Part shown: positions 42,125-49,570 of the stretch, piece after piece
Position numbering within the stretch: position 1 is the first letter of the stretch
How the letters are laid out: each line of letters begins with the position of its first letter
From: VRUE01 sp963725085
GTDB lineage: Bacteria > Actinomycetota > Thermoleophilia > Solirubrobacterales > 70-9
NCBI GenBank assembly: GCA_963725085.1
Contig: CAVRXM010000001.1
Coordinates: forward strand, 992,001-1,056,000
Reading direction: 5' to 3'
Length of the DNA: 64,000 nucleotides
The notes under the pieces: model-generated
The model's input: only the letters and a program-made list of their open reading frames with translations
Told to the model about the DNA's origin: nothing
Databases searched by the model: none
Made by a program: the position numbers and the translations under genes

Positions 42125-44149
42125 TCAGCCCCCTTGGTCGAGAATGAGGTGGCCGGGCTCCGTGGCTGCGGGGCGCTCCGCCGGCGACGGGACACGCGCC
42201 TGCCAGCCCCGTTTCGCGCACAGCATCTGGACGTCGCTGAGCCGCGCCTCGAGAAAGCCGGCCTCCGACAGCGCGAAGTACAGCTCCCACAGCCTTCGGA
42301 AGGGACTTTCGTAACCCAGGTCCGCCAACCGCGAGGAGGCGGCGGTGAAGCGCTCGCGCCAGGCGCGAAGCGTCAGCGCGTAGGACGCGGAGATGTCCTC
42401 CAGCCAGACGTCGCGCATGTCCGTCTCCGACGCGAGGCAGCGATGGATCCTCTCCACCGAGGGAAGGCAGCCGCCGGGGAAGATCAGCTGGTTGGCGAAG
42501 CTCCGGGTGGCCTTCTCGGCCTGGAAGGCGCGGTCGTCGACGCAGATCGCCTGGAGGAACATCAACCCGTCGGGCTCGAGCAGCTCAGAGCAGCGGCGGA
42601 AGAAGAGGTCGAGGTACTCCCAGCCGACGGCCTCGATCATCTCGATCGAGACGAGCTTGTCGAAGCGCCCCCGGAGGGTCCGGTAGTCCTCGCCGAGCAC
42701 GGTGACACGCGACTCGAGGCCGGCGCTCCGAACCCGGGCCTCGGCGTGCTCCCGCTGCCGGCTGGAGACCGTGGTCGTCGTCACCCGGCACCCGTGCTCG
42801 CGGGCGGCGTGGATCGCAAAGCCGCCCCAGCCGGTCCCGATCTCGAGAACGTGGTCCTCGGGGCCGAGCTCGAGCGCGGCGCAGATCCGCTCCAGCTTGT
42901 TCTGCTGGGCCTCCTCGAGCGACTGTCCCCGGTGCTCGAAGCAGGCGCTCGAGTACATCATCGACTCGGAGTCGAGGAATGTCTCGAACATCTCGTTGCC
43001 GAGGTCGTAATGGGCCGCGATGTTTCGCCGCGCCCCGCCGACGGTGTTGAGGAGGGGCAGCATCGCGAGGCGATGCAGCGGGCGGGCGAGGGGTGCGAGC
43101 AGCCGCCGGGCCCGGTCGAGCCGGAACATCTCCCGGGCGCCGATCCGCAGCAGAGCGACGATGTCGGGCGTGTCCCAGAGGCCCTCGGCGTAGCTTTCGC
43201 CGAGGCCGATGCTCCTGCGCCGCGCCAGGGCGTCGTAGAAGCCCGGGTCGTGGACCTCGATCTCGGCGCTGAGCCCGGCGGCACCGGGGCCGAAGAGCTT
43301 GCGGCGCGATGACCACCCCTCGCGGAGCTCGATCCTCCCCGACCTGATCCGCGCCAGGACGCCGTGGACGACGCTTCTCGAGAGGCCGCCGGCGCTCATT
43401 CCGGTCGCCCTTCCCGGGTGGGGGTGGGTGGTTGCGCCCTTCAGCCTCAGCCTGAGTGCATTGGCGTAGATCCGGCCCAGGGTGGCAATCGTCGAGGGCG
43501 GGTGGCGCATCAGCACCCCAACCATCGCATCCTTCGTCATCTCGTGCCGGCGCAGCGCCATCGTCACGGTGAAGACCTCGCCTCCATCCTCGAGGCTGCG
43601 GATCGTGACGCGAAGCTCCTCGCCCCGCTCGTCGACGGAAATCTCATAGCTCTGGTCCATCGACTGGAAGGGCGAGACGTGCAGTCGCTTAACCAGCGTC
43701 GCCCGGACGGCGCCGTCGGGGTCGCGGCTCTCTCCGTCGAGGACGTAGGCGTGCCGCTCGCCCCAAGGGGTGTTGGTCACCTCCGCGATCACCGCCTCGA
43801 GACCACCGTCAGCGCCGTGCAGGAAGAGGAAGGAGACAGGGTTGAACCCGACGCCGAGGAAGCGCGGGTTCGCGAGCAACCGGACCGGACCGGCCGGCCG
43901 CCGGCCGACGTGCGAAAGGACGAGCACGCGCGCCCGCTCGGCGAGCCCCGAGCCGCCGCCGAGGAAGTCCGAGCAACGGAGCCGCGCGGGCGCGGGGCGG
44001 CGGGCGGACCAGAGCGGGATCGAGTCGAGCACCTCGGGCACCTCGTCGAGGTCGAAGAGCGGCATCACGATCGGATACCGGAACCCGTGCCGGACCGGCC
44101 CCCGGCGCCGGTGTGTGACCCAGCCCCTGTAGAGCGCGGAGTTGGTCAC
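42125..44149 (-). CDS. DUF1365 / cyclopropane-fatty-acyl-phospholipid synthase fusion
   Basis: 674 residues. Residues 1-245 are a DUF1365 domain (ALYRGWVTHRRRGPVRHGFR; LGVGFNPVSFLFLHGADGG). From about 255 to 650 it is a CFA synthase: HYDLGNEMFETFLDSESMMY, the SAM motif VLEIGTGWGGFAIHAAREHG, and the active-site region VSIEMIEAVGWEYLDLFFRR. CFA synthases methylate double bonds of membrane phospholipids using SAM. DUF1365 is usually a separate gene beside a CFA synthase and a COG2907-type oxidoreductase; here it is fused. The GTG at 44149 overlaps the stop of the upstream oxidoreductase, so the two are coupled. Likely induced with the B12 regulator divergent from the operon. Confidence 0.9.
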   Translation of the reverse strand: MTNSALYRGWVTHRRRGPVRHGFRYPIVMPLFDLDEVPEVLDSIPLWSARRPAPARLRCSDFLGGGSGLAERARVLVLSHVGRRPAGPVRLLANPRFLGVGFNPVSFLFLHGADGGLEAVIAEVTNTPWGERHAYVLDGESRDPDGAVRATLVKRLHVSPFQSMDQSYEISVDERGEELRVTIRSLEDGGEVFTVTMALRRHEMTKDAMVGVLMRHPPSTIATLGRIYANALRLRLKGATTHPHPGRATGMSAGGLSRSVVHGVLARIRSGRIELREGWSSRRKLFGPGAAGLSAEIEVHDPGFYDALARRRSIGLGESYAEGLWDTPDIVALLRIGAREMFRLDRARRLLAPLARPLHRLAMLPLLNTVGGARRNIAAHYDLGNEMFETFLDSESMMYSSACFEHRGQSLEEAQQNKLERICAALELGPEDHVLEIGTGWGGFAIHAAREHGCRVTTTTVSSRQREHAEARVRSAGLESRVTVLGEDYRTLRGRFDKLVSIEMIEAVGWEYLDLFFRRCSELLEPDGLMFLQAICVDDRAFQAEKATRSFANQLIFPGGCLPSVERIHRCLASETDMRDVWLEDISASYALTLRAWRERFTAASSRLADLGYESPFRRLWELYFALSEAGFLEARLSDVQMLCAKRGWQARVPSPAERPAATEPGHLILDQGG

Positions 44150-45549
44150 GCCGCCTGCTCCAACTCGCCCTGCGCGACGCGGTCGGAGATTCGGCCGGGT
44201 CGCCGCAGGGGCCCGCGGCCGCCGAGCGCATCCGAGACTCGCAGGGCAGACCAGACCCCGTCCTCGTGGAATCCCCAGCCCCAGTACGCCCCGCAGTAGT
44301 GGGTTCGGCGAACCCCGGAGACCTCCGCCCAGCGGGCCTGAGCCCTGATGCCACCGGGCGTGAATATCGGATGGGCGTACTCGATGACCCGGATCACCCG
44401 GTCCGGGTCGATCCTCTCGGAGCGGTTGAGGCTGACCAGGTAGTCGCGCTCGGCCTTGAGCGACTGCAGTCGGTTCATGTGGTAGGTGGCGGTGGTCCCT
44501 CCGGTCCAGGAGCCCCCCAGGTGGTAGTTCCAGCTTGCCCACGCCGCGCGGCGCTGCGGCATCAAGCTCGTGTCGGTGTGGAGGCACGCCTCGTTGCGCT
44601 GATAGGGGATCGCGCCGAGGACCTCGACCTCCGCCGGGCTGGGGTCGGAGATGAGGGAGAGCGCCACGTCGGAGTGTGTTGCCATCACCACCTGGTCGAA
44701 GCGCTCTGTCCCATGGTCCAGCTCGATGTCGATGCCGGTGGCGCCCCGCGCGACCGAGCGGACCGGTGTGCACAGGTGAAGGCGGTCATGGAAAGGCTTG
44801 ACCAGGGCCTGCACGTAGCGTCCGGCGCCGCCGCTGATGGTGCGCCAGGAAGGCCGTCCCAGGAGCTGCAGCGCTCCGTGGTTCTCGAAGAACTCCGCGA
44901 GAAACGCAGCCGGGAAGCTCCAGAGTTGCCGCGGGTCGGCGGACCAGACCGCGGAGACCTGGGGGACCAGCATTCGCTCGACGAAATACTCGGAATAGCC
45001 GCCGTCGGCGAGGAATTGGCGCAAGGAGGGACCCGCGCCGCGCCTGCCGACAAGCTCCCGGGCCTCACGGTTGAAGCGGACCAGGTCGCGAATCATCCGG
45101 TGGAAGCGGGGATCGAGCACATGTCCCGGCCGGGCGAAGAGGCCGCGGGGGCCGCGGGTGGCCCACTCGAAGCCACCGGCGCCGTCGGAGACCGAGAAGC
45201 TCATGTTCGCGGGCTGGGAGCGGATGCCCAGCTCGTCCAGGAGGCGTTCGAGGTTGGGGTAGTTCAGCTCGTTGAAGACGACAAAGCCGGTGTCTACGGC
45301 GACGCGCCCCTCGCCGTCCTCGACCTCGACCGTATTGACATGGCCGCCGGGATATTCGGCCGCCTCGAAGACGTGGACCTCGCATCCCGCCCGGTGGAGC
45401 TCGGCGGCCGCGACGAGCCCCGAGACGCCGGCGCCGACCACCGCGACGCGCTGCCGGTGTCGGATCCGGTGGAGGCGGGGCCTGCCATCGGTGCCGCGGG
45501 GAGGTTCGGTCCGAGTCGTGCCTGTATCCAGAGTTCGTCCAATAGCCAC
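44146..45549 (-). CDS. FAD-dependent amine-oxidase-like protein (COG2907 type)
   Basis: 467 residues. Near residue 35 the FAD loop VAVVGAGVSGLVAAAELHRA, then ECHVFEAAEYPGGHVNTV-like sequence (VHVFEAAEYPGGHVNTVEVE). Mid-protein GAGRYVQALVKPF and DQVVMATHSDVAL are typical. The C-terminal FAD contact is HYCGAYWGWGFHEDGVWSAL, diagnostic of the COG2907 group that accompanies DUF1365 and CFA synthase. The group is thought to desaturate or oxidise fatty-acyl chains before or after methylation. The GTG at 45549 would give a nearly leaderless transcript from the promoter at 45559-45587. Confidence 0.88.
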   Translation of the reverse strand: MAIGRTLDTGTTRTEPPRGTDGRPRLHRIRHRQRVAVVGAGVSGLVAAAELHRAGCEVHVFEAAEYPGGHVNTVEVEDGEGRVAVDTGFVVFNELNYPNLERLLDELGIRSQPANMSFSVSDGAGGFEWATRGPRGLFARPGHVLDPRFHRMIRDLVRFNREARELVGRRGAGPSLRQFLADGGYSEYFVERMLVPQVSAVWSADPRQLWSFPAAFLAEFFENHGALQLLGRPSWRTISGGAGRYVQALVKPFHDRLHLCTPVRSVARGATGIDIELDHGTERFDQVVMATHSDVALSLISDPSPAEVEVLGAIPYQRNEACLHTDTSLMPQRRAAWASWNYHLGGSWTGGTTATYHMNRLQSLKAERDYLVSLNRSERIDPDRVIRVIEYAHPIFTPGGIRAQARWAEVSGVRRTHYCGAYWGWGFHEDGVWSALRVSDALGGRGPLRRPGRISDRVAQGELEQAA

Positions 45550-45558
45550 GGGCGTGCG

Positions 45559-45598
45559 TTTTTAGCAACGACCGGAGGATCTGTCAAGATTCTGTCAA
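45559..45598 (-). promoter_or_regulatory. Promoter of the lipid operon with overlapping 11-bp direct repeats (candidate CarH box)
   Basis: On the minus strand TTGACA occurs twice, at 45593-45598 and 45582-45587, exactly 11 bp apart. The second has a -10 TAAAAA (45559-45564) after 17 bp. CarH-type B12 photoreceptors are known to bind 11-bp direct repeats overlapping the -35 element. The site lies 18 nt from the start of the divergent B12-regulator gene. Confidence 0.6.
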
Positions 45599-45616
45599 AG
45601 GATTGAGGGCGAATCG

Positions 45617-46519
45617 ATGAAGCCGACCAGAGCAACCGCCGCACCGCGCCTGAGGATCGGGGAGCTGAGCCGGCGGACCGGCATCGGCCCCGACACCCTT
45701 CGGGCCTGGGAGCGGCGCTACGGCGTGCTTCGCCCCGCGCGAAGCGAGGGTGGCTTCAGGCTCTACGGCCAGGAGGATGAGGCCCGGGTAGAGGCGATGA
45801 AGGCTCTGATCGACCGCGGCGTCTCGGCGGCGGAGTCGGCGCGCCTCGTCGCCGCCGACTCCGAGCCCGTTGCGGGGCCGGGCGAGCCGCTTGCGGCGAC
45901 GGCGCAGCAGGCGGATGCAACGCGCCTGCGGGAGGCGCTCGAGCGCTTCGACGAGGTTGCCGCCCAGGCGATCGTCGACGCCTCGGTGACCAGGCTGACA
46001 GTCGACGCGGTCCTCGACCTCGTGGTGCTGCCGACGGTGCGGGAGATCGGTGAGCGATGGCAAGCCGGCGACGCGACAATCGCCCAGGAGCATTTCGCGA
46101 CCGGGCTTCTGCGCGAGCGGATTATGGCGCTCGGGCGCAACTGGGGAGCGGGGGTCGGGCCGCGCGCCCTGCTCGCCTGCCCTCCGGGGGAGCACCACGA
46201 CTTCGGCCTGGTCGCGTTCGGTCTGGTCCTTCGCGACCGGGGCTGGCGGATCACCTACCTGGGCCCGGATACCCCGATCGACACAGTCGCCGGGACGGCG
46301 GCTCAGCTCCGGCCCAGGACCGTAGTTCTGGCGGCGCTCGACCCCGACGCGTTCGAGGCGGCGGCCGGAGGGATATCCGAGCTCGCGAAGGGTGTGACGG
46401 TGCTGCTCGGCGGTGGGGCCGACCCCGAGCAGGCGCGGCGACTGGGAGCGACGGCCCTGGACCCGGATCCGGTGCAGGCGGCGTTGGACCTTGCGACTGG
46501 GCCGGAGCGCGGGCGCTAG
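45617..46519 (+). CDS. CarH/LitR-like MerR-family, cobalamin-binding transcription regulator
   Basis: 300 residues. Residues 13-80 are a MerR-type winged helix (RIGELSRRTGIGPDTLRAWE; GFRLYGQEDEARVEAMKAL). Residues about 100-180 form the four-helix B12 cap with the W-x9-EH signature WQAGDATIAQEH. The Rossmann B12 domain has GEHHDFG (E-x-H-x-x-G) and YLGPDTP. Together these match light-sensing, adenosylcobalamin-dependent repressors that bind DNA as tetramers in the dark and fall apart in light. The residue after the signature Trp is Gln, where my recollection of Thermus CarH is His. It is divergent from the lipid operon and followed 10 nt later by a VOC gene. Confidence 0.88.
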   Translation: MKPTRATAAPRLRIGELSRRTGIGPDTLRAWERRYGVLRPARSEGGFRLYGQEDEARVEAMKALIDRGVSAAESARLVAADSEPVAGPGEPLAATAQQADATRLREALERFDEVAAQAIVDASVTRLTVDAVLDLVVLPTVREIGERWQAGDATIAQEHFATGLLRERIMALGRNWGAGVGPRALLACPPGEHHDFGLVAFGLVLRDRGWRITYLGPDTPIDTVAGTAAQLRPRTVVLAALDPDAFEAAAGGISELAKGVTVLLGGGADPEQARRLGATALDPDPVQAALDLATGPERGR

Positions 46520-46528
46520 GGTCGGACG

Positions 46529-46951
46529 ATGCCGGGCGTCGGCATCCAGCACATCGACCTGGCGGTCGCCGACGTCGACCGCTCGCTCGCCTTCTACGAC
46601 GCGATCCTCGGGCCGCTCGGCCTCGAGGAGTACGCGCGGTTCCGGAGCTACCGCGGCACCGAGGACGTCGTCTACGTTCAGTTCGGGCACTCCTGGATCG
46701 GGATCAGGCCGGCCGACGGCGGCACCTACAACCACTACGACATCGGCCTCGAGCACATCGCTTTCCAGGTCGACACCCGTGAGGAGGTCGACGCGGCGCA
46801 CGAGCGCTGCGTCACCGCGGGCGCGGCGATCCAGACCCCGCCCGAAGAGCACTACGGCTACGCCGGGGAGGACTATTACTCGTTCTTCGCCTTCGACCCC
46901 GACGGCTTCCGGATCGAGGTCGTCTGCGATCGCAACCACCCGCGCCCGTAG
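46529..46951 (+). CDS. VOC-fold (glyoxalase-like) protein
   Basis: 140 residues: VGIQHIDLAVADVDRSLAFY with the first metal-ligand His, then GLEHIAFQVDTREEVDAAHE with the second, and FDPDGFRIEVVC with the terminal Glu. This is a complete single-chain VOC domain. It begins 9 nt after the B12 regulator stop, so the two are probably one transcript. A role in lipid peroxide or aldehyde handling would suit the locus but is inference. Confidence 0.82.
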   Translation: MPGVGIQHIDLAVADVDRSLAFYDAILGPLGLEEYARFRSYRGTEDVVYVQFGHSWIGIRPADGGTYNHYDIGLEHIAFQVDTREEVDAAHERCVTAGAAIQTPPEEHYGYAGEDYYSFFAFDPDGFRIEVVCDRNHPRP

Positions 46952-46962
46952 CGGCCGGCGGG

Positions 46963-48171
46963 CTACTCGGCGGCGAGGACCTGCTCGGCCGCGCGGCGGC
47001 CGCTGCGAAGCGCGCCCTCCATCAGCCCGTGCCACTCGCCGGCGGTGTGCTCGCCCGCGAAGAACAGCGGGCCGATCGGTCGGGTGAGGTCGGCATCGCG
47101 AAGGGGAGAGGAGAGGCTTCGCGCGGAGTAGGACCCCTGCGCCCAGGGGTCGTCGTGCCAGCTCGAGAGCAGCGCGGCGCCCGGGTCGGGGTCGAGCTCG
47201 AGGTCGTCCCGCAGCTCGACGAGGTCCCTGACCCAGCGCTCGACCGCCTCCGAATTGCCCAGGTCCTCGACCGCGGCAGCGGTGCCGGTGTAGCCGACCG
47301 CGAAAGGCGCCGGCTCGCCGCCGGGCCCGAGCTGGGTGTAGGACCAGAACAGCCCTCCGACCGACATGACCGCGCTTGGCGGCGCCGGCGCCAGCAGGCG
47401 GACGAAGAGCTTCGAGTTCTGGCCGTATGTGACCGCCCGCAGGGCCTCCGCGGTCGGGCCCTCGAGCGGCGGGTCGAACTCGATCGCGGCGAGCGGGCCG
47501 GTCGGGACGGCGATGACCGCCGCGTCCGCGGTCACCTCGTCCTCGTCGGTCGCGATCGTCACCCTCTGGCCGGAGCGGCGCAGGAGCCGCACCGGGGATG
47601 ACAGGTGGACGGCGGGGCCGAGCTCGGCCGCGAGTGCCGCGGCGAGGCTCATGTTGCCTCCGGCGAGCGTGTGGTTGTCGAAGTCGCCGAGTGTCGATGC
47701 CCCCTCGTCGAGGACCGAGGCCTCGAGGTCCTCGGACGGGCGGCCGTTGGAGATCGCGATCCGGGCCCGGATCAGCGCCGAGAGGCGCGGCTCGAGGTCG
47801 AGCGCGGCAATCGCGTCGGCGGCGCTCCCGGCGTCTGCCCGGACTCCTCCGGCCAGGCGTTGGAAGGCGGACTCGAGGTCGGTCTCCGAGACCGCCTCGC
47901 GCCCGACCGGCACCCGCCGTCCGTACGGGGTCCCCTTGAGTGCGAGTGGTATCCCGAAGCGGGCGGCGAGCTCTTCCATCGTCTCGTAGCCGGGCAGGAT
48001 GAACTCCGCTCCGCGCTCGGCCACCGCGCCCTCGCCGAATGGCACCGACCAGACCCGGCCCCCGACCCGGTCGCGCGCCTCGAGCACCGTCACCTCGACG
48101 CCCGCCGCCCGCAGTGCGTCGGCCGCGGCGAGCCCGGCGAAGCCGGCGCCGAGGACTGCGACCCTCTTCAT
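46963..48171 (-). CDS. Flavin monoamine oxidase family protein
   Basis: 402 residues. The FAD-binding loop VAVLGAGFAGLAAADALRAAG is at the very N-terminus, followed by VLEARDRVGGRVWSVPF (the E-A-x-D-R-x-G-G-R signature of amine oxidases), and at the C-terminus FFAGEHTAGEWHGLMEGALR, the second FAD contact. Length and motifs match bacterial monoamine/polyamine oxidases. Substrate unknown. Its start is 43 nt from the divergent aminotransferase, so shared control is plausible, as both act on amines. The 3' end nearly meets the VOC gene. Confidence 0.88.
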   Translation of the reverse strand: MKRVAVLGAGFAGLAAADALRAAGVEVTVLEARDRVGGRVWSVPFGEGAVAERGAEFILPGYETMEELAARFGIPLALKGTPYGRRVPVGREAVSETDLESAFQRLAGGVRADAGSAADAIAALDLEPRLSALIRARIAISNGRPSEDLEASVLDEGASTLGDFDNHTLAGGNMSLAAALAAELGPAVHLSSPVRLLRRSGQRVTIATDEDEVTADAAVIAVPTGPLAAIEFDPPLEGPTAEALRAVTYGQNSKLFVRLLAPAPPSAVMSVGGLFWSYTQLGPGGEPAPFAVGYTGTAAAVEDLGNSEAVERWVRDLVELRDDLELDPDPGAALLSSWHDDPWAQGSYSARSLSSPLRDADLTRPIGPLFFAGEHTAGEWHGLMEGALRSGRRAAEQVLAAE

Positions 48172-48214
48172 GTTTTCCAGCCTAGACGGGGCGGTGGGTT
48201 AGATTCGACCGCAG

Positions 48215-49570
48215 ATGGTCGAGATCGATCGCGATCGGCTGCTCGAAGCCCTCGGCGCCGAGGAGGAGCGCTTCGTCGCGACCCACCGGCGCTCGGGTGA
48301 GCTCTTCGAGGAGGCGAAGGGCTCCCTCCTCGCCGGGGTGCCGATGCCCTGGATGACCGAGTGGGCGGGGCCCCACCCGGTGTTCGCCGCGAGCGCCGCG
48401 GGCGCCCACTTCACCGATGTCGACGGCAACGAGTACGTCGACCTCTGCCTCGGCGACACCGGCGCGATGACCGGCCACTCGCCGCCATCCGCGGTGGCGG
48501 CGATCGCCGAGCAGGCCGCGAGGGGGATCACCCTGATGCTGCCGACCGAGGACTCGACCCGGGTCGCGGGCGAGCTCGAGCGCCGCTTCGGACTGCCCTA
48601 CTGGCAGTTCGCCCTCACCGCCACCGATGCCAATCGCTTCACGATCCGGCTGGCGCGGGCGATCACCGGCAGACCGAAGGTCCTGGTCTACTCGTGGTGC
48701 TACCACGGGACCGTCGATGAGACCTTCGCGATCGCCGACGGCGGCGCGACGAGGTCGCGGCCCGACAACATCGGCCCGCCTGTCGACCCGTCTCTGACGA
48801 CGGTCGCGGTCGAGTGGAACGACGTCGAGGCGCTGGAGGACGCGCTGGCGACGGGGGAGGTCGCCTGCGTCCTCGCCGAGCCGGCGATGACGAACATCGG
48901 GATCGTCCTGCCGGAGCCCGGCTACCACGACGCTCTCCGCTCGCTCACCAGGGAGCACGCGACCCTGCTCGTGATCGACGAGACGCACACGATCTGCGCC
49001 GGGCCCGGCGGCTACACCGCCGCCCACGGCCTCGACCCCGACCTCCTCACGATCGGCAAGCCGCTCGCGGCCGGGGTGCCGGCGGCCACCTACGGGATGA
49101 GCGAGGCGGTCGCGGCGCGGGTGCTGGAGCACAACGACCTGCTCGAGGTATCCGACGTCGGCGGCATCGGCGGCACCCTGTCGGGGAATGCCCTCTCGCT
49201 CGCGGCGATGCGGGCGACGCTCGAGAGCGTGCTCACCGAGGAGGCCTTCGCGAGGATGATCGCCCTCGGCGAGCGCTTCGAGGCCGGTGTGCGCGACGCG
49301 ATCGAGGCCCGCGGGCTCCCCTGGCACGTGACACGGCTCGGCTGCCGGGTCGAGTACGCGTTCAGCGCCGAGGAGCCGCGCAACGGCGGCGAGGCGGCGG
49401 CGGCGCAGGATCGCGATCTCGACCGCTTCCTCCACATCCATGCCCTCAACCGCGGGATCCTGATGACCCCGTTCCACAACATGGCGCTGATGTCGCCCGC
49501 CACCACCGCGGAGGACGTCGATCGCCACACCGAGGCGTTCGCAGAGGCGATCGGGGACCTGCTTGGCTGA
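48215..49570 (+). CDS. Class III PLP aminotransferase (glutamate-1-semialdehyde-aminotransferase-like)
   Basis: 451 residues. The cofactor region YSWCYHGTVDETFA precedes LLVIDETHTICAGPGGYTAA (the D-E-x-x-x motif contacting the pyridine nitrogen) and LLTIGKPLAAGVPAATYGM, whose Lys is the Schiff-base residue. A glutamate-1-semialdehyde-type GTEATMAAIR segment is replaced by ATDANRFTIRLARA. It likely transfers amino groups to or from an omega-amino or beta-amino compound; it is not obviously HemL, because haem genes are absent. It overlaps the start of kup by 8 nt. Confidence 0.85.
   Translation: MVEIDRDRLLEALGAEEERFVATHRRSGELFEEAKGSLLAGVPMPWMTEWAGPHPVFAASAAGAHFTDVDGNEYVDLCLGDTGAMTGHSPPSAVAAIAEQAARGITLMLPTEDSTRVAGELERRFGLPYWQFALTATDANRFTIRLARAITGRPKVLVYSWCYHGTVDETFAIADGGATRSRPDNIGPPVDPSLTTVAVEWNDVEALEDALATGEVACVLAEPAMTNIGIVLPEPGYHDALRSLTREHATLLVIDETHTICAGPGGYTAAHGLDPDLLTIGKPLAAGVPAATYGMSEAVAARVLEHNDLLEVSDVGGIGGTLSGNALSLAAMRATLESVLTEEAFARMIALGERFEAGVRDAIEARGLPWHVTRLGCRVEYAFSAEEPRNGGEAAAAQDRDLDRFLHIHALNRGILMTPFHNMALMSPATTAEDVDRHTEAFAEAIGDLLG

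Noticed and set aside
41594..43312. A 572-residue plus-strand protein continuing past the sugar-dehydrogenase fragment
   Set aside because: After about 42110 it is the antisense of the CFA-synthase gene and shows no propeller sequence.
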